Origin: Bifidobacterium simiiventris
GTDB taxonomy: Bacteria; Actinomycetota; Actinomycetes; Actinomycetales; Bifidobacteriaceae
DNA: 64,000 nt
Direction of reading: 5' to 3'
Assembly (NCBI RefSeq): GCF_019331715.1
Contig: NZ_JAHBBG010000003.1
Coordinates: 248,001 to 312,000, forward strand
This document shows, in pieces, positions 1 through 9,253 of the stretch (position 1 is its first letter; every line of letters begins with the position of its first letter). The position numbers and the translations under genes are program-made. Under the pieces are notes generated by a model, which was not told the DNA's origin, searched no databases, and saw only the letters and a list, made by a program, of their open reading frames with translations.

Positions 1-1
1 G

Positions 2-544
2 ACCCCGCGCCTGAAGCAGAAGTACAACGAGGTCATCATCCCCGAGCTCGAGAAGGAGTTCAACTACTCCAACCCGATGCAGGTGGCCCGCATCCAGAAG
101 GTCGTCGTCTCCATGGGCGTCGGTGCCGCTGCCCGCGACTCCAAGCTCATCGAAGGCGCGGTCAAGGATCTCACCCTGATCACCGGCCAGAAGCCGAAGA
201 TCACCAAGGCCAAGAAGTCCGTCGCGCAGTTCCACCTGCGTGAGGGCCAGGCCATCGGTGCGTACGTCACCCTGCGTGGCGACCGCATGTGGGAGTTCCT
301 GGATCGTCTGCTGACCCTGGCTCTGCCGCGTATCCGCGATTTCCGCGGCATCAACGGCAAGCAGTTCGACGGCCAGGGCAACTACAACTTTGGTCTCACC
401 GAGCAGTCCATGTTCCACGAGATCGATCCGGATTCGATCGATCACCAGCGTGGTATGGACATCACCGTGGTGACCTCCACCAAGGACGACAAGGAAGCTT
501 CCGTGCTCCTCAAGCACCTCGGCTTCCCCTTCAAGGAGAACTGA
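2..544 (+). CDS. rplE: 50S ribosomal protein L5 (uL5), 5' end cut by window
   Basis: This protein binds 5S rRNA in the central protuberance of the large subunit and touches the P-site tRNA. The reading frame is already open at the first base, so the start lies upstream; about 180 residues are visible, close to the full family length. Typical uL5 stretches are present, including the region around [12 protein letters not shown] and the C-terminal block [17 protein letters not shown]. It is the first gene of a tightly packed run followed one base later by rpsN, as in the spc operon. Identification is certain; the true start is not visible. Confidence 0.97.
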   Translation, partial: TPRLKQKYNEVIIPELEKEFNYSNPMQVARIQKVVVSMGVGAAARDSKLIEGAVKDLTLITGQKPKITKAKKSVAQFHLREGQAIGAYVTLRGDRMWEFLDRLLTLALPRIRDFRGINGKQFDGQGNYNFGLTEQSMFHEIDPDSIDHQRGMDITVVTSTKDDKEASVLLKHLGFPFKEN

Positions 545-545
545 T

Positions 546-731
546 ATGGCAAAAACCGCTCTGAAGAACAAGGCGGCCGCCAAGCCGAAGTTCAAGGTTC
601 GCGCTTACACGCGCTGCCAGGTTTGTGGTCGTCCCCACTCCGTCTACCGCAAGTTCGGCCTGTGCCGCATCTGCCTTCGCGAGAAGGCTCACCGCGGCGA
701 GCTGCCCGGCGTTACGAAGTCCAGTTGGTAA
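546..731 (+). CDS. rpsN: 30S ribosomal protein S14 type Z (uS14)
   Basis: Small-subunit head protein that joins 16S rRNA late in assembly. At 61 residues it is the short zinc-binding form: two CxxC pairs (CQVC and CRIC) about 16 residues apart supply the zinc ligands. The ATG begins one base after the rplE stop, which implies translational coupling. The other, zinc-free S14 paralogue used under zinc starvation in some actinobacteria is not in this window. Confidence 0.97.
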   Translation: MAKTALKNKAAAKPKFKVRAYTRCQVCGRPHSVYRKFGLCRICLREKAHRGELPGVTKSSW

Positions 732-826
732 ACATCGACGCTGAAGGTCCGCGGCCCGATCGCTCGTGCCATCATGGCCGGGCGTGAGGGCGGCGGAAAC
801 CATAGCGAGAAAGGGCAACAGCCCAA

Positions 827-1225
827 ATGACAATGACAGATCCTATCGCAGACATGCTTACGCGTCTGCGTAATGCGAGCGCGGCAAAGCACGAGACCGT
901 GGACATGCCGTACTCCAAGTTCAAGGCGAACATCGCCGAGATCCTGAAGCGTGAAGGCTACATCAAGGACTTCACCGCCAAGGAAGCCAAGGTCGGCCAG
1001 ACTCTTGAGGTCACCCTCAAGTACGGTCCGAACGGCGAGCGCTCCATCCAGGGCATCAAGCGCATTTCCAAGCCGGGCCTGCGTCGCTACGCGAAGTCCG
1101 ACGCGCTGCCGATGCCGCTCGGTGGTCTCGGTATCGCCATCATCTCGACCAGCTCGGGATTGATGACCCAGAAGGAATGCCTCGACCGGGGCATCGGCGG
1201 CGAAATCGTCGCTTTCGTGTGGTGA
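827..1225 (+). CDS. rpsH: 30S ribosomal protein S8 (uS8)
   Basis: Binds the central domain of 16S rRNA and is needed early in 30S assembly. It is 132 residues long, the usual size, begins [17 protein letters not shown] and ends with the conserved GGEIVAFVW. Two ATG codons (827 and 833) are possible starts; the first is used here. A 95-base gap separates it from rpsN, wider than other gaps in this cluster, and no reading frame fills it. Confidence 0.97.
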   Translation: MTMTDPIADMLTRLRNASAAKHETVDMPYSKFKANIAEILKREGYIKDFTAKEAKVGQTLEVTLKYGPNGERSIQGIKRISKPGLRRYAKSDALPMPLGGLGIAIISTSSGLMTQKECLDRGIGGEIVAFVW

Positions 1226-1242
1226 GAAAGGAGAGCTAGATC

Positions 1243-1782
1243 ATGGCATCGCATATTGGTAAGCTCCCCGTCGCCATCCCGGCCGGCGTGGAAGTCACTA
1301 TCGACGGTCAGAACTTCTCGGCCAAGGGCGCGAAGGGTTCCGACTCCTACGTCATTCCTGAAGGCATCACCGCTGTGGTCGAGGGCAACGAGATCGTCCT
1401 CACCCCGGCCGATGACCTGCGTCCGACCCGTGCCAAGCACGGTCTGGCCCGCGCCATCGTCGCCAGCATGGTCAAGGGCGTGCACGAAGGCTACGCCAAG
1501 ACCCTGCAGATCGTTGGTACCGGTTACCGCGCCACCCTCAAGGGCAAGAGCATCGAGTTCGCTCTCGGTTACTCCCACACCATCACCGTGGATCCGGCCG
1601 AAGGCATCGAGTTCGAGGTCCCGAACGCCAACACGGTGATCGTCAAGGGCACCGACAAGCAGGCTGTCGGCCAGGCTGCGGCCAACATCCGCAAGCTTCG
1701 TGCTCCGGAACCCTACAAGGGCAAGGGCATCAAGTACGCTGACGAGCACATCCTGCGCAAGGCTGGAAAGGCTGGTAAGTGA
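1243..1782 (+). CDS. rplF: 50S ribosomal protein L6 (uL6)
   Basis: Large-subunit protein near the sarcin-ricin loop and factor-binding site. It has 179 residues with the duplicated L6 fold and the C-terminal signature [14 protein letters not shown]. An AGGAG ribosome-binding site precedes the ATG. The stop is followed one base later by the rplR ATG, so translation of the two is likely coupled. Confidence 0.97.
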   Translation: MASHIGKLPVAIPAGVEVTIDGQNFSAKGAKGSDSYVIPEGITAVVEGNEIVLTPADDLRPTRAKHGLARAIVASMVKGVHEGYAKTLQIVGTGYRATLKGKSIEFALGYSHTITVDPAEGIEFEVPNANTVIVKGTDKQAVGQAAANIRKLRAPEPYKGKGIKYADEHILRKAGKAGK

Positions 1783-1783
1783 T

Positions 1784-2155
1784 ATGAGCGTTCAGATTCT
1801 CGGTAAGGGCAAGAAGGTCGCGCTCAAGCGCCGTCACGCCCGCATCCGCAAGCGCATCTTCGGCACCCCGGAAATGCCGCGTCTCGTTGTCTCCCGCTCC
1901 AACCGTCACATGGTCGCCCAGATCGTTGACGACACCAAGGGCATCACTCTTGCCTCCGCGTCCACGCTGACCGCCGATTTCGCCGGTTTCGAGGGCACCA
2001 AGGTCGAGGCCGCCAAGAAGGTCGGCGAGCTGCTGGCCGAGAAGGCCAAGGCCGCTGGCATTGAGGCCGTCGTCTTCGACCGTGGCGGCAACAAGTACAC
2101 CGGTCGCGTTGCAGCTGTCGCTGAAGGCGCCCGCGAGGGAGGTCTGGCACTGTGA
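1784..2155 (+). CDS. rplR: 50S ribosomal protein L18 (uL18)
   Basis: Binds 5S rRNA together with uL5. The start is the ATG at 1784, giving 123 residues beginning [21 protein letters not shown] longer frame opening upstream inside rplF is rejected because the 1784 start gives the family N-terminus. The last bases overlap the GTG start of rpsE by four bases, a classic coupling arrangement. The C-terminal block [17 protein letters not shown] is the family signature. Confidence 0.97.
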   Translation: MSVQILGKGKKVALKRRHARIRKRIFGTPEMPRLVVSRSNRHMVAQIVDDTKGITLASASTLTADFAGFEGTKVEAAKKVGELLAEKAKAAGIEAVVFDRGGNKYTGRVAAVAEGAREGGLAL

Positions 2156-2889
2156 GCGACGAAACTCAGAAGGAAACCCAAGTGGCTGAAGAAACTCAGA
2201 ACACTGAGGCGGCTGAGACCAACAACGCGAACGAGGACCGCAAGTCCCGTCGTGGCCAGCGCGGCGAAGGCCGTCGTGGCGAGCGTCGCAACCGTCGCGA
2301 AGAGAAGCAGGGCGATGAGCTGCTCGACCGCGTGGTGACCATCAACCGTGTGTCCAAGACCCACAAGGGCGGCCGTACGTTCAGCTTCGCCGCGCTCGTG
2401 GTCGTCGGTGACGGCAACGGCACCGTCGGCGTTGGCTACGGTAAGTCCCGCGAGGTCCCGGCCGCTATCGCCAAGGGCCAGCTCGACGCCAAGAAGCACA
2501 TGTTCACCGTCCCGCGCGTCCGCGGCACCGTCACCCACCCGGTGATCGGCCACGACGCCGCCGGCACTGTGCTGCTGCGCCCGGCTGCCCCGGGTACCGG
2601 CGTTATCGCTGGTGGTCCGGTCCGCGCCGTCATGGAGTGCGCCGGCATCACCGATATCCTGACCAAGTCGATGGGCTCCGCCACCGCCGTGAACATGGTT
2701 CGCGCCACCGTGGCCGCCCTCAAGCAGCTCGAAGATCCGGAAGAGATCGCGGCCCGCCGTGGTCTGGCCCTCAACGAGGTCGCTCCGGATGCCCTGCTGC
2801 GTGCTCGCGCCGCTGGCATCGACGAGGCCCGCAAGGCTCGCGAAGAGGCTGCGGCCGCCGCTCAGGCTCAGCAGAAGGATGGTGAGTGA
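2152..2889 (+). CDS. rpsE: 30S ribosomal protein S5 (uS5), extended at both ends
   Basis: Small-subunit protein important for decoding fidelity. Translation starts at a GTG that overlaps the rplR stop. At 245 residues it is clearly longer than the roughly 165-residue E. coli protein. About 50 residues at the N-terminus are rich in E, Q, N then R, and about 30 at the C-terminus are Ala/Glu/Gln-rich. The core is standard: a double-stranded-RNA-binding fold from [17 protein letters not shown], then the C-terminal domain with [17 protein letters not shown]. Confidence 0.96.
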   Translation: MSDETQKETQVAEETQNTEAAETNNANEDRKSRRGQRGEGRRGERRNRREEKQGDELLDRVVTINRVSKTHKGGRTFSFAALVVVGDGNGTVGVGYGKSREVPAAIAKGQLDAKKHMFTVPRVRGTVTHPVIGHDAAGTVLLRPAAPGTGVIAGGPVRAVMECAGITDILTKSMGSATAVNMVRATVAALKQLEDPEEIAARRGLALNEVAPDALLRARAAGIDEARKAREEAAAAAQAQQKDGE

Positions 2890-2892
2890 TAG

Positions 2893-3075
2893 ATGGCTAA
2901 CCTGAAGATCACCCTGCACCACGGTCTGGTGAACCGTACGCCCAAGCAGCGCGCCACCGCTCAGACCCTCGGTCTGCGCAAGATCGGCCAGAGCGTTGTC
3001 CTCGAGGACAACAAGAGCACTCGCGGCATGATCCTGACGGTGCGCCACCTGGTCACCGTTGAGGAGGTCGACTGA
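2893..3075 (+). CDS. rpmD: 50S ribosomal protein L30 (uL30)
   Basis: Small single-domain large-subunit protein of 60 residues, the normal size. The family pattern is visible: [20 protein letters not shown] and [13 protein letters not shown]. It starts three bases after rpsE ends and is followed two bases later by rplO, so the four genes rplR-rpsE-rpmD-rplO form one translationally coupled block. Confidence 0.96.
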   Translation: MANLKITLHHGLVNRTPKQRATAQTLGLRKIGQSVVLEDNKSTRGMILTVRHLVTVEEVD

Positions 3076-3077
3076 TT

Positions 3078-3536
3078 ATGGCAGAAGAAGAAACCACTAT
3101 CCTGCAGATGCACGATCTGCGTCCGGCTCCGGGCGCCAAGAAGGATCGCATCCGCGTTGGCCGCGGTGAAGGCTCCAAGGGTAAGACCTCGGGCCGTGGC
3201 GACAAGGGCACCAAGAAGCGTTACCAGGTTCGCCCGGGCTTCGAAGGTGGCCAGCTGCCGCTGTACATGCGCCTGCCGAAACTCCGTGGCTTCAAGAACC
3301 CCTTCAAGCAGGAGTTCCAGGTCGTGAACGTGGCCGCTCTCGCCAAGCTCTTCCCGGCCGGTGGCGACGTGACCGTCGCCGATCTGGTCGCCAAGGGTGC
3401 CGTGCGCGCCAACCAGCCCGTCAAGGTGCTGGGCGACGGTGAAGTCACCGTTGCGCTCAACATCAAGGGCGTGAAGGCCTCCGCATCGGCCAAGGCCAAG
3501 ATCGAGGCCGCTGGCGGTTCCGTCTCCGAGGAGTAG
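3078..3536 (+). CDS. rplO: 50S ribosomal protein L15 (uL15)
   Basis: Late-assembling large-subunit protein. Its 152 residues show the glycine/arginine/lysine-rich N-terminal extension ([19 protein letters not shown]) that threads into 23S rRNA and the C-terminal domain with [19 protein letters not shown]. It is the last gene before a hairpin at about 3578-3609 and a separate leader for secY. Confidence 0.97.
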   Translation: MAEEETTILQMHDLRPAPGAKKDRIRVGRGEGSKGKTSGRGDKGTKKRYQVRPGFEGGQLPLYMRLPKLRGFKNPFKQEFQVVNVAALAKLFPAGGDVTVADLVAKGAVRANQPVKVLGDGEVTVALNIKGVKASASAKAKIEAAGGSVSEE

Positions 3537-3577
3537 TTCCTACCCTCGCGGGGCAACCGCACTGCGATACGAACAAT

Positions 3578-3616
3578 GACCCTCGTCCGCGATTCGTCGC
3601 GGCGGGGGTCGTTTCG
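3578..3616 (+). terminator. Hairpin after rplO
   Basis: GACCC at 3578 opens a GC-rich stem of about 14 pairs that closes with GGGTC at 3610 around a TTCG loop, with one bulged base. It is followed only by GTTTCGT rather than a clean T-run. It could be a partial terminator or an attenuator separating ribosomal protein from secY expression. Confidence 0.6.
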
Positions 3617-3748
3617 TATGATCGCACGATAAATTATGGACAGAACGGCCGCTGCATGGGAGCAGAGGTAGACACTGTACGCTAGACTCGTCGGTTAGAG
3701 TCTGTCCGGACGGGTGCGCATGGGGCGCACATATGGAAAGGAACCCAG

Positions 3749-5086
3749 GTGAGGACGTTAATCCAGGCCTTCCGTACCAAAGAGCTACGAAATAAGATAC
3801 TGTTCGTTTTCGGCATGATCATCATCTACCGCATCGGATCGTTCATTCCGACGCCGGGTGTTGATTACAAGGTCGTGCAGGAGTGCATGGGCACGATGAA
3901 GACCGCGTCCGAGAACTTCATTGGCCTGGTCAACCTGTTCTCCGGCGGTGCCATGCTCCAGCTGTCGATCTTCGCGCTGGGCGTCATGCCGTACATCACC
4001 GCGTCCATCGTCGTGCAGCTGCTGCGCGTCGTCATCCCGCGCTTCGAGGCCCTGCACAAGGAAGGCCAGTCCGGCGAGGCGAAGCTGACGCAGTACACTC
4101 GTTATCTCACCATTGGCCTTGCGGTGCTGCAGTCCACCACCATCCTCGTCACCGCCCGCTCTGGCGCGCTGTTCAACTACGCCTGCTCCCAGGTCATCCC
4201 GGACGGCTCCGTGTGGAACCTCGTCGTCATGGTTCTCATCATGACCGGCGGCACCGGCCTGATCATGTGGATGGCCGAATTGATCACCGACAAGGGCATC
4301 GGCCAGGGCATGTCCATCTTGATCTTCATGTCCATTTGCTCCGGCTTCCTGCCGCAGCTGTGGGAGATCGGCTGGGGCACGAACGGCACCGACGGCAACT
4401 GGCCGAAGTTCGCGATCGTCGCCGGCGTGCTGCTCGTCATCCTGATCTTCGTCGACTTCGTCGAACTGTGCCAGCGTCGTATCCCGGTTCAGTACACGCG
4501 CCGTATGATCGGCCGCAAGATGTACGGCGGATCGTCCACCTACCTGCCGCTCAAGATCAACATGTCCGGCGTCATCCCGCCGATCTTCGCGTCCTCGATC
4601 CTCGCCATCCCGACCCTGATCGCCCAGTTCGGCAACTCCGACCAGAGCTGGGTTAAGTGGATCAACAACAACCTCGCCAACACCACGTCCGTGTGGTACA
4701 TCGGCCTGTACGCGTTGATGATCGTGTTCTTCTGCTTCTTCTACACCGAGATCACGTTCAACCCGGACGAGACCGCCGACAACATGAAGCAGTACGGCGG
4801 CTTCATCCCGGGCATCCGCGCCGGCAGCGCCACCAGCCGCTACCTGAGCTACGTGATGAACCGTCTGAACACGGTGGGTGCCGTCTACCTGCTGTTCGTG
4901 GCGCTCATCCCGACCGTGCTCATCATGGGCCTGCAGCTCAACACGCAACTGCCGTTCGGCGGCACGACCATCCTGATCATCGCGGGCGTCGGCCTTGACA
5001 CGCTGCGTCAGGCCAAGGCCCAGACCGAGCAGTTCCAGTACACCGGCTTCCTGCTCGAGAACGTGGATCACGTCGAAGGCAAGTAA
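3749..5086 (+). CDS. secY: Preprotein translocase subunit SecY
   Basis: Channel subunit of the SecYEG translocon in the cytoplasmic membrane, responsible for protein export and membrane insertion. It has 445 residues with ten predicted membrane segments. The start is a GTG preceded by GAAAGGAAC. Recognisable parts are the first helix and plug (FRTKELRNKILFVFGM, FIPTPGVDY), the C4-C5 loop with QRRIPVQYTRRM, and the C-terminal NPDETADNMKQYGGFIPGIR. A 212-base leader separates it from rplO, so it probably has its own promoter; adk follows. Confidence 0.98.
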   Translation: MRTLIQAFRTKELRNKILFVFGMIIIYRIGSFIPTPGVDYKVVQECMGTMKTASENFIGLVNLFSGGAMLQLSIFALGVMPYITASIVVQLLRVVIPRFEALHKEGQSGEAKLTQYTRYLTIGLAVLQSTTILVTARSGALFNYACSQVIPDGSVWNLVVMVLIMTGGTGLIMWMAELITDKGIGQGMSILIFMSICSGFLPQLWEIGWGTNGTDGNWPKFAIVAGVLLVILIFVDFVELCQRRIPVQYTRRMIGRKMYGGSSTYLPLKINMSGVIPPIFASSILAIPTLIAQFGNSDQSWVKWINNNLANTTSVWYIGLYALMIVFFCFFYTEITFNPDETADNMKQYGGFIPGIRAGSATSRYLSYVMNRLNTVGAVYLLFVALIPTVLIMGLQLNTQLPFGGTTILIIAGVGLDTLRQAKAQTEQFQYTGFLLENVDHVEGK

Positions 5087-5103
5087 GGATTTTCTCGGCT
5101 CCT

Positions 5104-5128
5104 GGCCGCCCGCGATGGGCAGGCGGCC
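5104..5128. repeat. Short palindrome between secY and adk
   Basis: GGCCGCC (5104-5110) is complemented by GGCGGCC (5122-5128) around an 11-base loop, directly after the secY stop. It may be a weak terminator or processing hairpin. Confidence 0.4.
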
Positions 5129-5138
5129 GCGCGAGGAA

Positions 5139-5163
5139 CTGGACAGTCCTGTGGACTGTCCAG
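5139..5163. repeat. Family D palindrome, copy 1
   Basis: Eleven-base perfect arms CTGGACAGTCC and GGACTGTCCAG surround TGT. Flanking sequence continues into a block (to about 5185) that matches, in reverse orientation, the sequence at about 5993-6050 downstream of adk, so adk is bracketed by inverted copies of one element. Confidence 0.7.
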
Positions 5164-5216
5164 TGACGGAGCCATCCGTTTCCAAACATCCAACACATCA
5201 GCAAAGGAACCAAGAC

Positions 5217-5780
5217 ATGCGTCTTCTCATCATGGGCCCGCAGGGCGTGGGCAAGGGCACTCAGGCCGCACTGCTCGCCGAGCACTTCGGCATCCCGGCC
5301 ATCTCCACCGGCGACATCTTCCGCTACAACATCAAGAACAAGACCGAGCTGGGTCTTGAGGCCCTCAAGTACACCGACAAGGGCGAACTGGTTCCGGACG
5401 AGCTGACCAACAAGATCGTCAAGGACCGTCTGGCGATGGATGACGCCAAGAACGGCTGGATCCTCGACGGCTACCCGCGCAACGCCTCCCAGGTCGAGGC
5501 GCTCGACGCGATGCTCGAGGAGCTGGGCACCCCGCTCGATAAGGTCGTCGCCCTCGACGCCGACCACGACGTGCTCATGGAGCGCATCGCCAAGCGCGCC
5601 AAGGAGCAGGGCCGTTCCGACGACACCCCGGAGGCCATCGCCAAGCGCCTGGCCACCTATGCGAAGGAAACTGCCCCGCTGCTCGACATCTACCAGCAGC
5701 GCGGCCAGCTCGTCGCCATCGACGGCGTCGGCGAGATCGACGCGATCCAGGCCAACATCGTCAAGGCGCTCGAGGCCTGA
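5217..5780 (+). CDS. adk: Adenylate kinase (short-LID form)
   Basis: Converts AMP and ATP to two ADP in the cytoplasm. The ATG at 5217, behind AAAGGAAC, gives 187 residues starting MRLLIMGPQGVGKGTQ, which is the P-loop; a longer frame running back into secY is rejected. The NMP-binding region (STGDIFRYN) and the WILDGYPRN motif are present. The LID is the short, cysteine-free type, which explains the reduced length relative to E. coli. A methionine aminopeptidase gene, which often lies between adk and infA, is absent here. Confidence 0.97.
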   Translation: MRLLIMGPQGVGKGTQAALLAEHFGIPAISTGDIFRYNIKNKTELGLEALKYTDKGELVPDELTNKIVKDRLAMDDAKNGWILDGYPRNASQVEALDAMLEELGTPLDKVVALDADHDVLMERIAKRAKEQGRSDDTPEAIAKRLATYAKETAPLLDIYQQRGQLVAIDGVGEIDAIQANIVKALEA

Positions 5781-5794
5781 GACCTCCTCGGTTC

Positions 5795-5893
5795 TGTCAT
5801 TTCGAGCGCAGCGAAGCGGAGTCGAGAAATCTTACGGACGGATTCGACATCGGAAAGATTTCTCCGCTCGGCTTTGCCTCGGTCGAAATGACA
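5795..5893. repeat. Family A palindromic repeat, complete copy 1
   Basis: The left arm begins TGTCATTTCGAGCG and runs to GAGAAATCTT. After about 25 unrelated bases the right arm runs from AAGATTTCTC to TCGAAATGACA. The two arms are imperfect reverse complements of about 38 bases. Further copies lie at 20873, 21383, 28609, 34319-34463 and 54878. Confidence 0.85.
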
Positions 5894-5936
5894 ATGACAG
5901 GGGAACGTCGGACGGATGACCGTCTGGGCATATCAA

Positions 5937-5967
5937 ATGGGCAGCTTAAGGGCTGCCCATTGTTGTA
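5937..5967 (+). terminator. Terminator hairpin after adk
   Basis: ATGGGCAGC at 5937-5945 pairs with GCTGCCCAT at 5952-5960 around a six-base loop, followed by TGTTGT. It probably ends the secY-adk transcript. Confidence 0.55.
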
Positions 5968-6010
5968 TCCGGGTTGAGGTGGCCGGGTGCGGGAAACGGA
6001 TGGCTCCGTC

Positions 6011-6037
6011 GGTGAACAGTCCACTGGACTGTTCACC
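6011..6037. repeat. Family D palindrome, copy 2
   Basis: Arms GGTGAACAGTCC and GGACTGTTCACC are perfect over 12 bases with loop ACT. The preceding bases (about 5993-6010) match in reverse complement the sequence beside copy 1 at 5139. Confidence 0.75.
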
Positions 6038-6164
6038 TCCTCGCGCCGTCGCTTGCCAAGCGAGCGACGGCGTGTCGTAATCCCCGTGTTCGTGTATATT
6101 ATTCCGTTGGTGTGTCTTCGGACTCACTAACGGTAATTGTCCCGAGGAACGGATAACGAGGCTC

Positions 6165-6383
6165 ATGGCAAAAGACGGTGTGATTGAAGTCGAAGGTCAG
6201 GTAGTGGAAGCACTGCCGAACGCGATGTTCCGCGTCGAACTTGAGAACAAGCACATCGTGCTCGCCACGATCTCCGGCAAGATGCGCAAGAACTACATTC
6301 GTATCCTGCCGCAGGATCGCGTGGTGCTCGAAATGAGTCCGTACGATCTGAACCGCGGAAGGATTACGTACCGCTACAAGTAA
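6165..6383 (+). CDS. infA: Translation initiation factor IF-1
   Basis: Binds the ribosomal A site during initiation. The 72-residue OB-fold protein is standard: [20 protein letters not shown] through [17 protein letters not shown] to the terminal RGRITYRYK. It heads the infA-rpmJ-rpsM-rpsK-rpoA-rplQ run. Confidence 0.98.
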   Translation: MAKDGVIEVEGQVVEALPNAMFRVELENKHIVLATISGKMRKNYIRILPQDRVVLEMSPYDLNRGRITYRYK

Positions 6384-6404
6384 AGGTACAAGTAAAGGAA
6401 AACC

Positions 6405-6518
6405 ATGAAGGTCAGCCCTAGTGTGAAGAGGATCTGCGAAAACTGCCGCGTGATCCGTCGTCACGGCCGCGTCATGGTGATCTGCACGAACCCGCGCCAC
6501 AAGCAGCGTCAGGGCTGA
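6405..6518 (+). CDS. rpmJ: 50S ribosomal protein L36 (bL36), zinc form
   Basis: Smallest large-subunit protein, 37 residues, beginning [19 protein letters not shown]. It has the zinc ligands CxxC, then C and H (CENC, ICTNPRH). It lies 21 bases after infA, with AAAGGAAAACC as ribosome-binding region. The sequence AAGTAAAGGTAC/AAGTAAAGGAA in front of it is a short tandem duplication. Confidence 0.96.
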   Translation: MKVSPSVKRICENCRVIRRHGRVMVICTNPRHKQRQG

Positions 6519-6664
6519 GAGCAGATCCAGCGGCACCAATTAATCAGGCGCTGAGTCACAGGCGAGTCTCTCCCGAGAGGCTTGCTTGAACCCCGGGTAC
6601 GCAGGCCCGGGCCGGGAAACCGGACGACTCGGTGCACGACCTGCGGAACACAGAAGGAATCGCA

Positions 6665-7042
6665 ATGGCACGTCTTGCCGGAGTCGACATCCCCAATGAG
6701 AAGCGCATTGAAATCGCCCTCACCTACATCTTCGGTGTGGGTCGCACTCGTGCGAAGGAAACGCTTGCCGCGACCGGTATCAACCCGGACACCCGCGTCA
6801 AGGATCTGACGGATGAGCAGCTGATCACGCTGCGTGACTATCTTGAGGGCAACTACAAGATCGAAGGCGATCTGCGTCGTGAAATCGACGCGGACATCCG
6901 TCGTAAGATCCAGATCAACTGCTATCAGGGCATGCGTCACCGTAAGGGTCTGCCCGTGCGCGGTCAGCGCACCAAGACCAACGCCCGCACCCGCAAGGGC
7001 CCGAAGCGCACGGTCGCCGGAAAGAAGAAGGCCACCAAGTAG
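6665..7042 (+). CDS. rpsM: 30S ribosomal protein S13 (uS13)
   Basis: Small-subunit head protein contacting the large subunit and tRNA. The ATG at 6665, preceded by AGAAGGAATCGC, gives 125 residues starting [14 protein letters not shown]; an in-frame ATG 33 bases upstream would add a non-family extension and is rejected. The helix-two-turn-helix core and C-terminal [20 protein letters not shown] are conserved. The 146-base gap upstream contains GC-rich self-complementary sequence. Confidence 0.97.
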   Translation: MARLAGVDIPNEKRIEIALTYIFGVGRTRAKETLAATGINPDTRVKDLTDEQLITLRDYLEGNYKIEGDLRREIDADIRRKIQINCYQGMRHRKGLPVRGQRTKTNARTRKGPKRTVAGKKKATK

Positions 7043-7123
7043 TAGGTGGCTCGTCCAAGCCACGGGACGTCACGTTCCATCGTTTGGACAGACAAATAAG
7101 TTCGTACTAGGAAACGAGGATCA

Positions 7124-7525
7124 ATGGCAGCTGCAAAGCAAGCCGCTCGTAAGCCTGTCCGTCGCCGCGACCGCAAGTCGATCCCGGTGGGCCAGGCTCA
7201 CATCAAGTCCACTTTCAACAACACGATCATCTCGATCACTGATCCGTCCGGTGCCGTCGTGTCCTGGGCGTCCGGTGGCGACGTCGGGTTCAAGGGTTCC
7301 CGCAAGTCCACGCCGTACGCTGCCGGCATGGCCGCCGAGTCCGCCGCCCGCAAGGCGATGGAGCACGGTCTGAAGAAGGTCGACGTGTTCGTCAAGGGCC
7401 CGGGTTCCGGTCGTGAGACCGCCATCCGTTCCCTGCAGTCCGCTGGCCTTGAGGTCGGTTCCATCACCGACGTCACCCCGCAGGCGCACAACGGCGTTCG
7501 TCCGCCGAAGCGTCGTCGCGTCTGA
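7124..7525 (+). CDS. rpsK: 30S ribosomal protein S11 (uS11)
   Basis: Small-subunit platform protein. Its 133 residues include the conserved [28 protein letters not shown] and [10 protein letters not shown]. In many bacteria rpsD (uS4) follows directly; here the next gene is rpoA, so rpsD must lie elsewhere. Confidence 0.97.
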   Translation: MAAAKQAARKPVRRRDRKSIPVGQAHIKSTFNNTIISITDPSGAVVSWASGGDVGFKGSRKSTPYAAGMAAESAARKAMEHGLKKVDVFVKGPGSGRETAIRSLQSAGLEVGSITDVTPQAHNGVRPPKRRRV

Positions 7526-7615
7526 GCCGTCTGAGCACTAGACATAGCAATTCATCCAAAGCCGCTTGCCTGGCCGGTGAGTGCACCACCGACCAGAAGC
7601 TGAAAGGATAACACA

Positions 7616-8611
7616 GTGCTTATCGCACAGCGTCCGACACTGACCGAGGAAGTCCTCAACCCGCAGCGCTCCCGCTTCACCATCGAGCCTCTTGAGCCTG
7701 GTTTCGGCTATACGCTGGGCAACTCCCTGCGCCGTACCCTCCTGAGCTCGATCCCGGGCGCGGCTGTGACTTCGGTTCGTATCTCCGGCGCCCTGCACGA
7801 GTTCACCACTCTGCCGGGTGTCGTGGAGGACGTGACCGAGATCCTGCTCAACATCAAGGGCATCGTGCTCACCAGCGAGTACGACGAGCCGGTCGTCATG
7901 TATCTGCGCAAGAGCGGCGAAGGCGAAGCCACCGCGGGTGACATCACCCCGCCGGCCGGCGTGACCATCGCCAACCCGGAGATGCACATCGCGACCCTGG
8001 CCGAGGATGGCGAACTCGAGATCGAGTTCACCGTCGAGCGCGGCCGCGGCTACGTGCCGGCGCAGATGAACAAGCAGGACAACGACGAGATCGGCCGTAT
8101 CCCGGTCGACTCGATCTACTCCCCGGTGCTCAAGGTGAGCTACAAGGTCGAGGCCACCCGTGTGGAACAGCGCACGGACTTCGACAAGCTCATTCTGGAC
8201 GTGGAGACCAAGCCCGCCATTTCGCCGCGTGACGCGGTCGCTTCCGCCGGTTCGACCCTGGTGGAGCTCTTCGGCCTGTGCCGCGAGCTCAACACCCAGG
8301 CCGAAGGCGTCGAGGTCGGCCCGGCTCCGGTGGCCGAGGAAACCAACCCCGAGATGGCCGTTCCGATCGAGGATCTCAACCTCACGCAGCGCAGCTACAA
8401 CTGCCTCAAGCGCGAGGGCATCCACACGATCGGCGAGCTGGTCAACCACACCGAGCAGGACCTGCTCGACATCCGCAATTTCGGTATGAAGTCGATCGAT
8501 GAGGTCAAGGACAAGCTGCAGACCCTGGGCCTGTCGCTCAAGGCCTCGCCGCTGGGCTTCGATACCACCAACCTCGAGGGCGGCACCTTCTACTCGCCGG
8601 AAGACGAGTGA
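7616..8611 (+). CDS. rpoA: DNA-directed RNA polymerase subunit alpha
   Basis: Scaffold of RNA polymerase assembly and target of upstream promoter elements and activators. The start is GTG behind TGAAAGGATAAC. Its 331 residues contain the N-terminal dimerisation domain ([25 protein letters not shown]) and, from about residue 245, the C-terminal DNA-binding domain with the helix-hairpin-helix region around [14 protein letters not shown]. It is preceded by rpsK and followed by rplQ. Confidence 0.98.
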   Translation: MLIAQRPTLTEEVLNPQRSRFTIEPLEPGFGYTLGNSLRRTLLSSIPGAAVTSVRISGALHEFTTLPGVVEDVTEILLNIKGIVLTSEYDEPVVMYLRKSGEGEATAGDITPPAGVTIANPEMHIATLAEDGELEIEFTVERGRGYVPAQMNKQDNDEIGRIPVDSIYSPVLKVSYKVEATRVEQRTDFDKLILDVETKPAISPRDAVASAGSTLVELFGLCRELNTQAEGVEVGPAPVAEETNPEMAVPIEDLNLTQRSYNCLKREGIHTIGELVNHTEQDLLDIRNFGMKSIDEVKDKLQTLGLSLKASPLGFDTTNLEGGTFYSPEDE

Positions 8612-8699
8612 GTTTCCGCTTTTGACCAATCACTCCGCCGCGCCCGGACGTTCGGGCACATGCCCACCTGAGCGCGGCGGGGCATTCAAGGAGTAATTC

Positions 8700-9197
8700 A
8701 TGCTTACACCCAAGAAGGGCCCGCGTCTGGCCTCCAGCCCGGCCCACGAGCGCCTGATGCTCGCGAACATGGCCACCAGCCTGTTCCAGAACGGTCGCAT
8801 CGTCACCACGCTGCCGAAGGCCAAGCGCCTCCGTCCGCTGGCCGAGCGCCTGATCACCTTCGCGAAGCGCGGTGATCTGCACTCCCGCCGTCGCGTGATG
8901 CGCGTCATCCGCAACAAGTCCGTCGTGCACGCCCTCTTCACCGAGATCGCCGAGCAGATGGAGCAGCGTGAGGGCGGCTACACCCGCATCGTGAAGATCG
9001 CCCCGCGTAAGGGCGATTCCGCTCCGGCCGCGATCATCGAGCTCGTCACCGAGCCGGTCGCCAAGAAGGCCGTCGTGAAGGAAGCCGAAGCCGCGACCAA
9101 GGTTGCGGAAGAGGCCGCTCCGGCTGCCGAGGCCACCGAGGCTCCGGTTGAGGCTCCGGCCGAGACCGCTGAAGCCCCGGCCGAGAACGCCGAGTGA
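8700..9197 (+). CDS. rplQ: 50S ribosomal protein L17 (bL17) with Ala/Glu tail
   Basis: Large-subunit protein near the exit tunnel. Of its 165 residues, the first 120 or so are the normal bL17 fold ([35 protein letters not shown]). The remaining 45 are low-complexity Ala, Glu, Pro and Val, an extension seen in actinobacterial members. It closes the alpha operon and is followed by two strong hairpins. Confidence 0.96.
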   Translation: MLTPKKGPRLASSPAHERLMLANMATSLFQNGRIVTTLPKAKRLRPLAERLITFAKRGDLHSRRRVMRVIRNKSVVHALFTEIAEQMEQREGGYTRIVKIAPRKGDSAPAAIIELVTEPVAKKAVVKEAEAATKVAEEAAPAAEATEAPVEAPAETAEAPAENAE

Positions 9198-9211
9198 GCT
9201 AGACCACAACT

Positions 9212-9249
9212 GAAGGGGTCGGGAATCCGCAGGGTTTTCCGGCCCCTTC
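9212..9249 (+). terminator. Hairpin after rplQ
   Basis: GAAGGGG at 9212 pairs with CCCCTTC ending at 9249, with further partial pairing between GTCGGGAA and TTTTCCGGC. It ends the alpha operon about 15 bases after the stop. Confidence 0.7.
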
Positions 9250-9253
9250 TGCA

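Larger units (their letters stand above)
5781..6164. other. Intergenic region adk-infA
   Basis: No gene is seen in these 384 bases. They hold a complete family A palindrome (5795-5893), a short terminator hairpin (5937-5960) and a family D palindrome (6011-6037). Near 6094 there is a TGTATATT string that could serve as an extended -10 element for infA, but no convincing -35 box was found. Confidence 0.6.

Noticed and set aside
3785..5185. Minus-strand open frame opposite secY
   Set aside because: His/Asp/Gly/Arg-rich antisense composition; secY is unambiguous.
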